This document shows, piece after piece, positions 1-7,625 of a stretch of 64,000 nucleotides of DNA. The DNA comes from CBDCRK01 sp965220955 (GTDB lineage: Bacteria > Desulfobacterota > Binatia > Bin18 > CBDCRK01): contig CBDCRK010000015.1 of NCBI GenBank assembly GCA_965220955.1, forward strand, positions 310,001-374,000. The letters run 5' to 3'. The notes below the pieces were generated by a model. The model was not told the DNA's origin. It did not search any database and was given only the letters and a program-made list of their open reading frames with translations. The stretch's first letter is position 1, and each line of letters opens with the position of its first letter. The position numbers were made by a program, and so were the translations under genes.

Positions 1-53
1 GAGATCGCTACCAGGGCTAGAGTAACTAGAGCCACCACCACTTTTTGCACCAT
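1..53 (-). CDS. Secreted protein, N-terminus only (partial at window edge)
   Basis: The minus strand shows a good Shine-Dalgarno site (AGGAGG at 59-64) followed by ATG at 53-51 and a run of 17 open codons to the window edge. The residues are a start Met, a Lys at position 4, then an unbroken stretch of Val, Ala, Leu and Thr, which is the n-region and h-region of a signal peptide or a first membrane helix. The mature part lies outside the window, so no function can be given. It is on the same strand as the Com-like gene behind it and could be co-transcribed. Confidence 0.55.
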   Translation of the reverse strand, partial: MVQKVVVALVTLALVAI

Positions 54-118
54 ACACACCTCCTTGAGTAGATGTTCTTTGGGCTCTGGGCTCTAAGACC
101 GCTGGCCTCAGGAATTTG

Positions 119-313
119 TTATTCGCGCGCTCTTTTTTCCATTTTCTCCAGAAAGCCTGGGGGCTGTTTATGGATCGGGAGATTGGACAAAGGGATGACC
201 ACCGCCCGCTTACACCGTCTACACTTAAGTTCCACCCCACCCGAAACTAGACGGGCCAAAAGATTACCACAAAAACAGCGACAGTCTTTTGGAGCTAGAG
301 AATGGGCGGACAT
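119..313 (-). CDS. Com-like zinc-ribbon small protein (64 aa)
   Basis: A 64-residue protein with two Cys pairs in the pattern CFCGNLLAR ... VELKCRRCKR, the layout of the Mu Com family of small zinc-binding proteins. Com of phage Mu activates translation of mom by binding RNA; chromosomal relatives are widespread and mostly uncharacterised. The start is ATG at 313 with a weak purine-rich AAAAGAAGA upstream. A Fur-like palindrome lies 20 bp upstream of the start, so the gene may be iron-regulated. The tail after the second Cys pair is short and basic. The zinc-ribbon identity is visible in the sequence; nucleic-acid binding is inferred from the family. Confidence 0.65.
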   Translation of the reverse strand: MSAHSLAPKDCRCFCGNLLARLVSGGVELKCRRCKRAVVIPLSNLPIHKQPPGFLEKMEKRARE

Positions 314-332
314 AATCTTCTTTTTATGATTT

Positions 333-347
333 TGAAAATCATTTTCA
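333..347. promoter_or_regulatory. Fur-box-like 7-1-7 palindrome
   Basis: TGAAAAT-C-ATTTTCA is a perfect 15-bp inverted repeat that fits the 7-1-7 Fur consensus (TGATAATnATTATCA) at all but one position per half-site. It is 20 bp upstream of the Com-like start codon, where a repressor would block the promoter. Iron control is inferred; no fur gene is in the window. Confidence 0.55.
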
Positions 348-462
348 AATTAAATTGCTTTTTTACTCTGCTTCAGCCCGGCTGTCAAGAGGTCAATGCA
401 GAAGACAGGAATGCTGCCTTAGCCAGGAAGGAATTGGTAGAGGTAAGACTCGACAATATGTT

Positions 463-909
463 CTAAAGACAAAGCCTGCTCATTTTTTTTCTAGCTTTGA
501 ACCAAATAAAACCCAGGGACCCCAGTATCCCTCCTGCCATGTTGGCAAGGACATCTGCTATCTCAGGGGTTCGTCCTGGCACATAAGCCTGATGCCATTC
601 GTCACTGATTCCATAGAATGTGGTGAAAAGAACGGCACTCAAAAGGACTCGGGAAACAGGAAGAGCCTTCCAACTTTGGCTTATTGCCCGTGTCCATAGA
701 CTTCCCAGCACGGCATACTCTATGGCGTGTATAAATTTGTCCACTGCCGGGAAAAAAACGGGTGGAGCTAACACTGGGTGAGAAGAAAGAGCAAAAATAA
801 CCAGGCAATAGATCACCACAGGACCCCAAATAAAAAGAGGGCGATTAAAAAGAATACGGTGCACACGCTGCAATCTACCGGGCACGGTGGTTGTAGAGAA
901 CGCTGTCAT
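463..909 (-). CDS. VanZ-like family membrane protein (148 aa)
   Basis: The protein has a hydrophobic helix near residues 26-43, the conserved DK-hydrophobic segment VDKFIHAIEYAVLGSL, further helices, and the family block SDEWHQAYVPGR followed by DVLANMAGGILG. This is the VanZ-like fold (four to five membrane helices). VanZ raises teicoplanin resistance by an unknown route; most chromosomal members are of unknown role in the cell envelope. The length is normal. The start ATG at 909 has only a weak ribosome site. Neighbours are small unknown proteins and give no context. Confidence 0.8.
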   Translation of the reverse strand: MTAFSTTTVPGRLQRVHRILFNRPLFIWGPVVIYCLVIFALSSHPVLAPPVFFPAVDKFIHAIEYAVLGSLWTRAISQSWKALPVSRVLLSAVLFTTFYGISDEWHQAYVPGRTPEIADVLANMAGGILGSLGFIWFKARKKMSRLCL

Positions 910-1001
910 TTTGCTTCAACTCTTTTCTTTTACCTTGGTCGTAGCTTATCTACTCTGGTGTCAGGTGGTGACGGCTCAGAAGCAGTAGGATGGGTCTTGA
1001 T

Positions 1002-1226
1002 TCATCTCAGGGATTTGCTGGATCTCAAGAGTTTGCAGGGCTGCGGCCTACTGCCACTGGCTGCATCGGGCTCCGTGGTAGTTGCAGTTGCTCCCTGCTG
1101 CTCATGGGGTAGCTCTGTACCCTCGATGAACACGGTGCTTCTCTGGGTTGTGCAGGGTACTCCTGTAATCCCCAACAAGATAAATGCTAGTATCCATGCC
1201 CCGCTGAAGTGGCCAAAGGACTTCAC
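1002..1226 (-). CDS. Small exported protein, unrecognised (74 aa)
   Basis: Starts at GTG 1226 behind a purine-rich GGAAGGGGG site. The N-terminus has a Lys at position 2 and a hydrophobic stretch (residues 11-22), like a signal peptide, followed by a Thr/Ala/Gly-rich, low-complexity tail. There is a Cys at about residue 25 but no proper lipobox. I do not recognise a family. Nearby small minus-strand genes (VanZ, the 59-aa membrane protein) are similarly orphaned. The ORF could be spurious. Confidence 0.35.
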   Translation of the reverse strand: MKSFGHFSGAWILAFILLGITGVPCTTQRSTVFIEGTELPHEQQGATATTTEPDAASGSRPQPCKLLRSSKSLR

Positions 1227-1379
1227 TCTTTCCCCCTTCCTTTTGGTCTGTTCCGGGGTACTTGTGTCCTATGCACCACGATTATCCTGCTGGAGGGGGG
1301 GTGATGTCAAATAATAAGGATAATAGTCAGATAATAGGGTCAGGCATGAGTATTGACTTACTGGTCTTTTGTTTGGAGT

Positions 1380-1559
1380 TTACGCCTGCGGTTCTTGCTG
1401 TGGGGTAAGCCGCTGAAGGGCGGCTAGGCTTAGCTGTTCTACCCGCGAGAGAGTCTCAGAGTTCTTTCGCAACTCACGCGCTATGGCGTATAGAACGATC
1501 CCCTGAACGATTGCGGCAGCGATGAGAAAGATTGTGTTGATCCATACTACTGTGAGCAT
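1380..1559 (-). CDS. Single-helix membrane microprotein (59 aa)
   Basis: ATG at 1559 with a strong AGGAGG site six bases upstream opens a 59-codon frame ending in TAA at 1380. Residues 2-27 form one membrane helix (VVWINTIFLIAAAIVQGIVL), followed by a charged amphipathic part with Arg/Glu/Lys and a Gln-rich tail. This is the build of a small membrane-anchored accessory protein with a cytosolic coil. No family is recognised. The strong start signal and clean membrane helix support a real gene despite the size. Confidence 0.6.
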   Translation of the reverse strand: MLTVVWINTIFLIAAAIVQGIVLYAIARELRKNSETLSRVEQLSLAALQRLTPQQEPQA

Positions 1560-1710
1560 TGGTTCCTCCTTCCTTTTTAGGGCATTGCAGGACTAAGACG
1601 ACTAAGTGGCTGAGGCATTGCCTTTTGCGCCATGTGGCACTAGACTGGCACAAAGGTATTGGAGCAAAAAAGGTTATTGTTTTTGCTAGCCGCAAGGCCA
1701 AGATTCCTGC

Positions 1711-1743
1711 CTGGTTAGACATTATCATCTGGTTAGACATTAT
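1711..1743. repeat. 15-bp direct repeat, period 18, abutting tRNA-Ser
   Basis: CTGGTTAGACATTAT occurs at 1711-1725 and again at 1729-1743, and the second copy ends exactly at the base before the tRNA 5' end. It may be a duplicated promoter element, for example a repeated -10 region, or the scar of a small tandem duplication. Confidence 0.7.
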
Positions 1744-1833
1744 GGAGAGGTGGCCGAGTGGTCTAAGGCGCTCGCCTGCTAAGCGAGTGTAGGGCTAATA
1801 ACTCTACCGTGGGTTCAAATCCCACCCTCTCCG
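1744..1833 (+). tRNA. tRNA-Ser (anticodon GCT)
   Basis: A 90-nt type II tRNA. The acceptor GGAGAGG pairs with CCTCTCC at the 3' end, with G1833 as discriminator. The anticodon stem CTCGC/GCGAG holds the loop CTGCTAA with anticodon GCT at 1778-1780, reading AGC/AGT serine codons. A long variable arm and the T-arm GTGGG-TTCAAAT-CCCAC are present. No CCA is encoded. Confidence 0.95.
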
Positions 1834-2021
1834 TTCCTCTGTCAACTCCTCTGTAAAGGAATGGCCTTATCATTCAAGGTGGCTCCCTTGTTCTTGTCCA
1901 CCATGCTAGCGACTACCCTCTTTTCGATTATCTTTTTTGCTCCTTTTGGTCTATTGACTGCAACTTTTATTAAGAGTAGTGTGTCCAACTCCCAAGCAGG
2001 CTGATTAAGGAGGGCTTTGTC

Positions 2022-2819
2022 ATGGCGAGGGTTTCTATAATATCATCCTTTGTTCTTCGGATGTTAGGGGTGGTGTTGCTTGTCTGTTTCCTTAGTCCTT
2101 CTGTAAACGCGCAGCAATCCTCCCAGCCCTCTTGGCAGGGTACGCGGCCACAGCCGCAACCAGAGGCTTCATCTGCTGACCAGGCTACCCCGGTTTTGCC
2201 ATCCTTGCAGGAGCCTCTCTTAAACATTCCTCAAGACTCCTCTCCCGCCCATCCACAGGTAACCGAGGTTTCCCCGCCGCAATCTGCCCCTCCCACTGCC
2301 CTACAGTCTGAACTGGCAGGTGAGCAGGGACAAGCCAATGTTTCTCAGAATGGGCTGCTTGCCCGGCGCCCTGCTTATTTGGGCATCACTTATGATACCT
2401 TCCCACCATGTCGCTATCATGCTGGCGTGCAGGTCACGGGTATGTTTGAGGGAAGTCCGGCCGAGCGTGCCGGTATCCGCGCGAAAGGCAAATTACAATG
2501 GCAGCATGCGGTGGCCGGTCTTTTGGCTCTGTCTCCAGCAGCCCCACTAGCCGTTCCGCTGATCATGTCTACGGCTAAAGGTTCAGGGCCTGGAGACATT
2601 GTCTTGGCGGTGGATGGTGAACGGGTGAAGAAAAGAGAGGAGTTTGAACAGATAATGCGCCGGTTTGAGCCAGGAGATATGGTGTATTTGTCTGTTCTGC
2701 GGAGGGGTTCTACTCTGCGGGTTCCCGTCAAGCTGGGGCAGCACCCATCTGTGGAGGACCCGTCTACATCTTTGGCTGAAGCCACTACAACCAAAGGAAA
2801 GAAGGTCTACCTCTACTAG
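2022..2819 (+). CDS. Exported PDZ-domain protein (265 aa)
   Basis: Starts at ATG 2022 with AAGGAGGG about eight bases upstream. Residues 1-30 are a signal peptide ending in SVNAQ. A Pro/Gln/Ser-rich linker (about 31-115) leads to a PDZ domain (about 119-245). Its features are YLGITYD, a GSPAERAGI carboxylate-binding region and GDIVLAVDGERV. A hydrophobic insertion (residues 160-185) splits the domain. There is no protease domain, so it is likely a periplasmic scaffold or peptide-binding partner. It converges on the phospho-signalling operon with only 11 bp between stops; a functional tie is possible but not shown. Confidence 0.75.
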   Translation: MARVSIISSFVLRMLGVVLLVCFLSPSVNAQQSSQPSWQGTRPQPQPEASSADQATPVLPSLQEPLLNIPQDSSPAHPQVTEVSPPQSAPPTALQSELAGEQGQANVSQNGLLARRPAYLGITYDTFPPCRYHAGVQVTGMFEGSPAERAGIRAKGKLQWQHAVAGLLALSPAAPLAVPLIMSTAKGSGPGDIVLAVDGERVKKREEFEQIMRRFEPGDMVYLSVLRRGSTLRVPVKLGQHPSVEDPSTSLAEATTTKGKKVYLY

Positions 2820-2830
2820 GCGGTTTGCCT

Positions 2831-4327
2831 TTATCCTTTGCCTGTTCCTCCATAGAAGACAAACTCTACCTCGCCAATACGTACCGTCATTCCTTCTTTG
2901 AGGAGATTCTCGTTTGTTTGGCGACCGCCGACATAGATGCCATTTCTACTCTGCAGGTCAAAGATAACGTGTCCAGGCTTTAGTTTTTTGATGCGAGCGT
3001 GCTGGCGGGACACCGAGGAGTGAGGAATGACAATGTCACATTCTTCTCCTCTGCCAATAAGGCTCTCTTCTCGGGGGAGGCTATACTCATGTGGTAGCTC
3101 TTCGATGGGGCTTTGCCGCACTAGCCTGGGATAGACGGATTTATCTGAGGGTAGGGGTGGAGGGGGAGAGAAAGAAGGGGTAGAGACCTCGCTGATACCC
3201 GAACCAGGGCTGGCAGTCTGACCAAGGCGGACGCGAGAGAGCAGGAGGAGTCCACCACAGGTAAGAAGAGGAATGACAATGTTCCACCAACTGTATACTA
3301 GCCTAGCTGGTGAAGACAGAGGCGAAGTTGGGCTGACTTGAGTCAAGCGGGCACCTCCTACCCCGCGTACCCGATAAGAAGTCGAACTTTCTCCCTCCCC
3401 ATCTCCGTATTGCACCTGCAGGACTATGTCCCGTTTGGTCCCATCCTCAACCGGGCGGGGGCTGGTATAAATAAGGAAATACTGCGAGGCAATGCTCCTG
3501 CCGATCTCGCTGATCAGCTCAGGGAAGTGTTTTCCCTCGCTCACAATGTTGTAAAGGCGGCCGGCGCTCGCCTTTACGATCTTGCGAAGGTCTGGAGCAA
3601 CAAACGGAGGCGGAGCCACAGCATACACAGAGAGGTTGGCTCTATTTAGCTCAGCAATCACCTCATCAGCGGTAAGCTGTGTGATCTCGCGCCCGTATGG
3701 ATTCGTCTTTTCTGAGCCGTCTCCGCGAAAGTGGTTAGGGGCGTCTGTGATCAGGATTAACACTGCCTGTGCCTCAGGCCGAAAAGGAAAGCGGCTTGCT
3801 GCTGCCAGGGCGTCAAGAGAGTTTTCTGGGATGTCTCCGCCACCTCCGGCCCGAAGGTCTCCGATCCAACTCTTAAATTCTGTGGCACTGCGAGTGAAGG
3901 TAGGCTCCTCACGCATCACGTAATCTTCAAAGGTAACCAACCCTAAGCGATAGTCACGGTTGGCCTTAGCTAGACGGTCAGCAAAGTCGATGGCTGCCTC
4001 CTTCATCCCATCAATAAATGGCCCCATGCTCTCAGTGATGTCAAATACAACAACGATATCTACCGGCCGACCCTGCCCTTCTCCACGAAAGTCCAAAAGC
4101 TCGGCCTGCTTTCCGTCTTCCTCCACTACTATGTTTTCGGGCCTAAGCTGCCCTACAGGCTGTCCTCTCTCATTGGTTGCACTGAAGTAGAGCCCTACCG
4201 CTCCGCTGTTAGAGAAGTTCTCCAGATGAGGGTTTGAGAGTGAGACTACAAAGGTATCGGCCGCGAAAAGAGGAGTTATAAGCCAAAGAAGGAAAACCAA
4301 GAGCCAGACAAACCTGTGAGAAACCAT
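2831..4327 (-). CDS. Exported VWA-FHA protein (498 aa)
   Basis: An N-terminal signal peptide (LLVFLLWLITPLFA) precedes a beta-rich region, then a von Willebrand A domain (about 95-290) with a MIDAS variant DITES. A membrane helix lies near 345-365 (WNIVIPLLTCGGLLLL), and a C-terminal FHA domain (about 410-495) has the phosphothreonine-binding pattern GRGEECD, SVSRQHA and SRNGIYV. The FHA therefore sits in the cytosol and the VWA outside. ATG 4327 is preferred; a GTG at 4360 in frame would overlap the previous gene. It is last in the operon and likely reads kinase output through its FHA. Assignment of the domains is firm; the role is inferred. Confidence 0.85.
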   Translation of the reverse strand: MVSHRFVWLLVFLLWLITPLFAADTFVVSLSNPHLENFSNSGAVGLYFSATNERGQPVGQLRPENIVVEEDGKQAELLDFRGEGQGRPVDIVVVFDITESMGPFIDGMKEAAIDFADRLAKANRDYRLGLVTFEDYVMREEPTFTRSATEFKSWIGDLRAGGGGDIPENSLDALAAASRFPFRPEAQAVLILITDAPNHFRGDGSEKTNPYGREITQLTADEVIAELNRANLSVYAVAPPPFVAPDLRKIVKASAGRLYNIVSEGKHFPELISEIGRSIASQYFLIYTSPRPVEDGTKRDIVLQVQYGDGEGESSTSYRVRGVGGARLTQVSPTSPLSSPARLVYSWWNIVIPLLTCGGLLLLSRVRLGQTASPGSGISEVSTPSFSPPPPLPSDKSVYPRLVRQSPIEELPHEYSLPREESLIGRGEECDIVIPHSSVSRQHARIKKLKPGHVIFDLQSRNGIYVGGRQTNENLLKEGMTVRIGEVEFVFYGGTGKG

Positions 4328-4340
4328 AGCCTTTTCATCC

Positions 4341-5195
4341 TTATGAGGTTGCCCGTTCACGGAAAAGAAACAGCGTACCTCCTACCTCCACCCGGTCACC
4401 ATTCTTGAGTTGCGTGGGATCAGCAACAGATACTCTATTGACCCATACCTCTCCCTCTCCCCGCAGAATGTAGAACTTTCCCTTGCGCCTCTCTGCCACT
4501 GCATGCATAGCGCTTACGGATCGGTCTCCAAACAGCCCGACATCACATTCTTCTGCTCGACCGATAATCGTCTTGGCTTTGATCAGGGGGTATTCTTTAC
4601 CCTCGCGGGCGTTACGGCTCTGACTGCGAATAACCATCAGCCAGCCACGCTTAAAAATCTCACTTACTAGGCCAATAAAGAAGCCAATGGCAGCACCTAG
4701 AAGCGCCAGCGCCAGTGCTCTCCCTGCCATTTGCGGCAGAAGGGTGGTGAGAATCTGATAGAGTGCTCCGCCCAGGGCCCCGCCGAGGACTCCACCTATG
4801 GCGCCGTTGCGCAGCCGGGCAAAAGAACGGCCTACCCAACCCACTCCTAAGCCGGCAATCAGACCAAATATCGCCCAGCTAATAACCCGTCCGCTTATAC
4901 CGCCAAACAGGCCAAATACTAATTCTCCTAGAACTAGCCCCAGACCTCCACCGACCAAGCCGGTGACTGCTCCAAGCCTCACTCCCTGCCAGGTTTGGGT
5001 ACGATGTCCAACGCTCAGACCCTCGATGGCAGCAATGAATACCCCAATAAAGACCCCGACCATGGCCCCTAAAAACAACGCCCTTAGGTAGACATTGCCA
5101 ATTGCTGCCAAGGGGTCAGCTGCAGCCCAACCCGCCACGCCTCCGAGGAGTCCGGCTCCGGCAAACAGCACAAGTTTTTCGCGTGATAGCTCCAT
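4341..5195 (-). CDS. Multi-TM glycine-zipper protein with C-terminal FHA domain (284 aa)
   Basis: Residues 1-180 form about five to six very Gly/Ala-rich membrane helices (for example GLVGGGLGLVLGELVFGLFG). A cytosolic FHA domain fills about 200-280. The FHA core has KTIIGRAEECDV, but the usual SRxHA is SAMHA and the SxNGTxVN block reads GEGEVWVN, so phosphothreonine binding may be weakened or altered. The gene sits 35 bp after the kinase gene and 13 bp before the VWA-FHA gene, in one operon. It could be a membrane platform for the kinase. No known transporter signature is visible. Confidence 0.8.
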   Translation of the reverse strand: MELSREKLVLFAGAGLLGGVAGWAAADPLAAIGNVYLRALFLGAMVGVFIGVFIAAIEGLSVGHRTQTWQGVRLGAVTGLVGGGLGLVLGELVFGLFGGISGRVISWAIFGLIAGLGVGWVGRSFARLRNGAIGGVLGGALGGALYQILTTLLPQMAGRALALALLGAAIGFFIGLVSEIFKRGWLMVIRSQSRNAREGKEYPLIKAKTIIGRAEECDVGLFGDRSVSAMHAVAERRKGKFYILRGEGEVWVNRVSVADPTQLKNGDRVEVGGTLFLFRERATS

Positions 5196-5230
5196 GATCT
5201 GGTCTTTCTGTCTCTATTTCTGTCTCTGCC

Positions 5231-7618
5231 TTATGACGAGCCTCCTAATCTTACCGACCAGTTGCCGCTTGTTTCTGAAGGATAGGCAGTAAACGTACCG
5301 CTCAGTCTATCCCCTTCACGAGCGCCACGGAAGTGGTAGGTCTCATGACCAAAAAGGCTCTGAAACTCTACCTTAGTCCCCTGCACTCGCCCCTTAAGTG
5401 GTACAACCCCGTAACCGGCTTCGTGAACAATGAGGTCTCCTCTAAGGGCACCATCCTGTTGCGGGCGAAAATCAATTTCTAAAGCCACCTCACGACCAAA
5501 GACTAGCCCCCGCAGGCTTCCTTGGTGGCGGCGGAGCATGAGGGCAAGGTCACGGTCATCTTCCACGCTAAACTTCCGGGAGGCAAAAGGCCGGCCATCA
5601 ACATAAAAGTCCACCCGGTAAGAGCCCGGTGCAAATGCCCCACCGTTAGAATTGCCTAGGCGAGCAGTGAAAGTGATCTTGGCTGCAGTCACAGGGACCT
5701 CCTTGCCATCCTGGACCGTGCCTAGGATCTGACCATTAGGGCTATAGTACGTGGCTTCAACCCGATGATAGGAAGGAAGAAGATTATGTAGTTGGTTGCG
5801 AAACACCGCCTCCCAGGCAACAAAGCGGACCTGCGAGGCAGGGAATGCCTCTGCCACAGTGGAAAGAGGCTTTCCCTCTTTGGTGGAGTTAAGGAATGAA
5901 ATGGTGAGCAACTCAAGTGGTTTTTTACTCCGCTTGCGGATAAGCGCAAGGCGGCGTGTTTCCTCTTCACGTCGTTTTTTCTCTTCACTAGGCACAGATG
6001 AGGGTGGAACTGGGGCTGGCTTTGATCTTGGGTTAACTTCTTTCTTGACAACCTTTTTTGCCTCCTCAATATGTAGTTCATGGCTGACAAGTTTCTGGTC
6101 TTGTAAATAGAGTTCCAACTGGTAGGTCCCCTTAGCTCGCTCCTTAAGCCCCTCGATCAGGGTAATCCCCTGAAAGCGTACCTCGGTCTTTTCTGGTTGG
6201 ACGAAACGCCGTGCTTGGCTCTTCCCAGCCAGTCCTCCCTCGGGGTCAAAAAATCGCCCTTCGAGCTGGTAGTGCGCTCCTTCCAGACCGGCTAAACGGT
6301 TCTTAAATGACGCTTCCCAAGTAAGGTATTTAATTTCTTTTGCTGTGTACCGGTCTTTCTCTTCGGAGAGGGAAGTTCCATCCCGTGTGGTATTGAGAAT
6401 TTTCAAGGATACTAACTCCAGGGGGTCGGCTCGCAAGGCTTTGAGCCTCTCTTCTTTTTTCCATGGCAGGTTCTCTACAAACTGATCCATTTTTACTTGC
6501 GCCTGTTCTGGTAAGAGCGCTGTAATTCGCTCCCAAGGAACCTGCTCGCCGAGTTGCCAAAGACGACTGACTGACGCTTGACTTAGTTGTTGGAGGCTTG
6601 GCCGATCTGTAGCCTCAAAATAGGCATAGAGGCTGTACCCCATCACACTTACGAACAAGAGGGCCAGAAGCATAACTAGCCTTCTCCCCCTGTGACGCTT
6701 GGGCGGGGCTAGAGACCCGGTATCGGCAGGTAGCGGGTGGAGCGCCTGCGTGGGTGTTTTGCTGGCATTCGCAGAGGTTCCCGTGGCTGTCAGTCCTGAG
6801 CCGTAAAGGATCATTTCTTTAAACTCGGCGGCCCGGGATGGGCGCTTCTCGACATTATAGGAGAGGGCACAATCAATCGCCTGGGCAAGGAAGGATGAGG
6901 CCTCGGGCCTAAGTGAATGGACTGGCGGAAAAGAGAAGGGCGGGTGCTTTTCTGGGTCTCTACCGGTGAGGATGTAGTGGAGGGTAGCAGCCAGGCCATA
7001 AATATCCGAGCGCTCATCCACCTTGCCCGTATATTGCTCAGGTGGAGCAAATCCCGGAGTACCAATGAGTGTGGCCTTACCCTGGGGGGTAAAGATGCGA
7101 GCAATGCCGAAGTCAATGAGCACCACTCTACCCTCGGAGGTGAGGATGACATTACCTGATTTCATGTCGCGGTAGACAATTGGGGGGTGGAAGGAGTGAA
7201 GGTAGGTGAGTACGTCGCAGAGCTGACGAGCAATATCTACTACCTGGCTCTCAGGCAGGGGGCCTTCCTGATTTTTTAGCTCATCCTCTAAGTTTACGCC
7301 CCTGACATAATCCATCACCAAGTAATGGCAGTTACCCTCGCCGAAGCGGTCAAAGATGGCCGGGATAGCCGGGTGATTGAGCTGGGAAAGAGTATCAGCC
7401 TCGCGATGGAAGTACTCGATTGCCCGCCGCCGCTCTTCGGGATCAGTGAAACGGTCGAAAATTTCCTTTACCGCACAGGGACGATCAGCGAGACGCTGGT
7501 CATGAGCAATATAGACCAACCCCATGCCGCCTCCGGCAAGAAACTGTTCAATCCGGTAGCGGCCGACCAGCATTGTGCCTGACACCAACTGGCCGTTATC
7601 ATCACGAGTCATGGTCAT
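5231..7618 (-). CDS. Membrane Ser/Thr protein kinase, PknB-type (795 aa)
   Basis: The kinase domain spans about 20-275: glycine loop AGGGMGLVY (28-36), Lys51 in AVKE, catalytic loop VYRDMKSGN (Tyr in place of His, Arg150-Asp151), DFG at 169-171, APPE at 191-194. A juxtamembrane linker follows, then a single membrane helix (about 314-333). The roughly 460-residue part after it has two copies of a beta-rich module that begins with a similar phrase (LELVSLKILNTTRDG and PLELLTISFLNSTKEG), joined by a charged helix. This outer part is a likely sensor. It starts 7 bp after the PP2C gene. All catalytic residues are present, so it should be active. Confidence 0.9.
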   Translation of the reverse strand: MTMTRDDNGQLVSGTMLVGRYRIEQFLAGGGMGLVYIAHDQRLADRPCAVKEIFDRFTDPEERRRAIEYFHREADTLSQLNHPAIPAIFDRFGEGNCHYLVMDYVRGVNLEDELKNQEGPLPESQVVDIARQLCDVLTYLHSFHPPIVYRDMKSGNVILTSEGRVVLIDFGIARIFTPQGKATLIGTPGFAPPEQYTGKVDERSDIYGLAATLHYILTGRDPEKHPPFSFPPVHSLRPEASSFLAQAIDCALSYNVEKRPSRAAEFKEMILYGSGLTATGTSANASKTPTQALHPLPADTGSLAPPKRHRGRRLVMLLALLFVSVMGYSLYAYFEATDRPSLQQLSQASVSRLWQLGEQVPWERITALLPEQAQVKMDQFVENLPWKKEERLKALRADPLELVSLKILNTTRDGTSLSEEKDRYTAKEIKYLTWEASFKNRLAGLEGAHYQLEGRFFDPEGGLAGKSQARRFVQPEKTEVRFQGITLIEGLKERAKGTYQLELYLQDQKLVSHELHIEEAKKVVKKEVNPRSKPAPVPPSSVPSEEKKRREEETRRLALIRKRSKKPLELLTISFLNSTKEGKPLSTVAEAFPASQVRFVAWEAVFRNQLHNLLPSYHRVEATYYSPNGQILGTVQDGKEVPVTAAKITFTARLGNSNGGAFAPGSYRVDFYVDGRPFASRKFSVEDDRDLALMLRRHQGSLRGLVFGREVALEIDFRPQQDGALRGDLIVHEAGYGVVPLKGRVQGTKVEFQSLFGHETYHFRGAREGDRLSGTFTAYPSETSGNWSVRLGGSS

Positions 7619-7625
7619 GACCCTC

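Noticed and set aside
4328..4360. GTG 4360 as start of the VWA-FHA gene
   Set aside because: It would place 11 charged residues before the signal peptide and overlap the previous gene by 20 bp. ATG 4327 gives a normal signal peptide.
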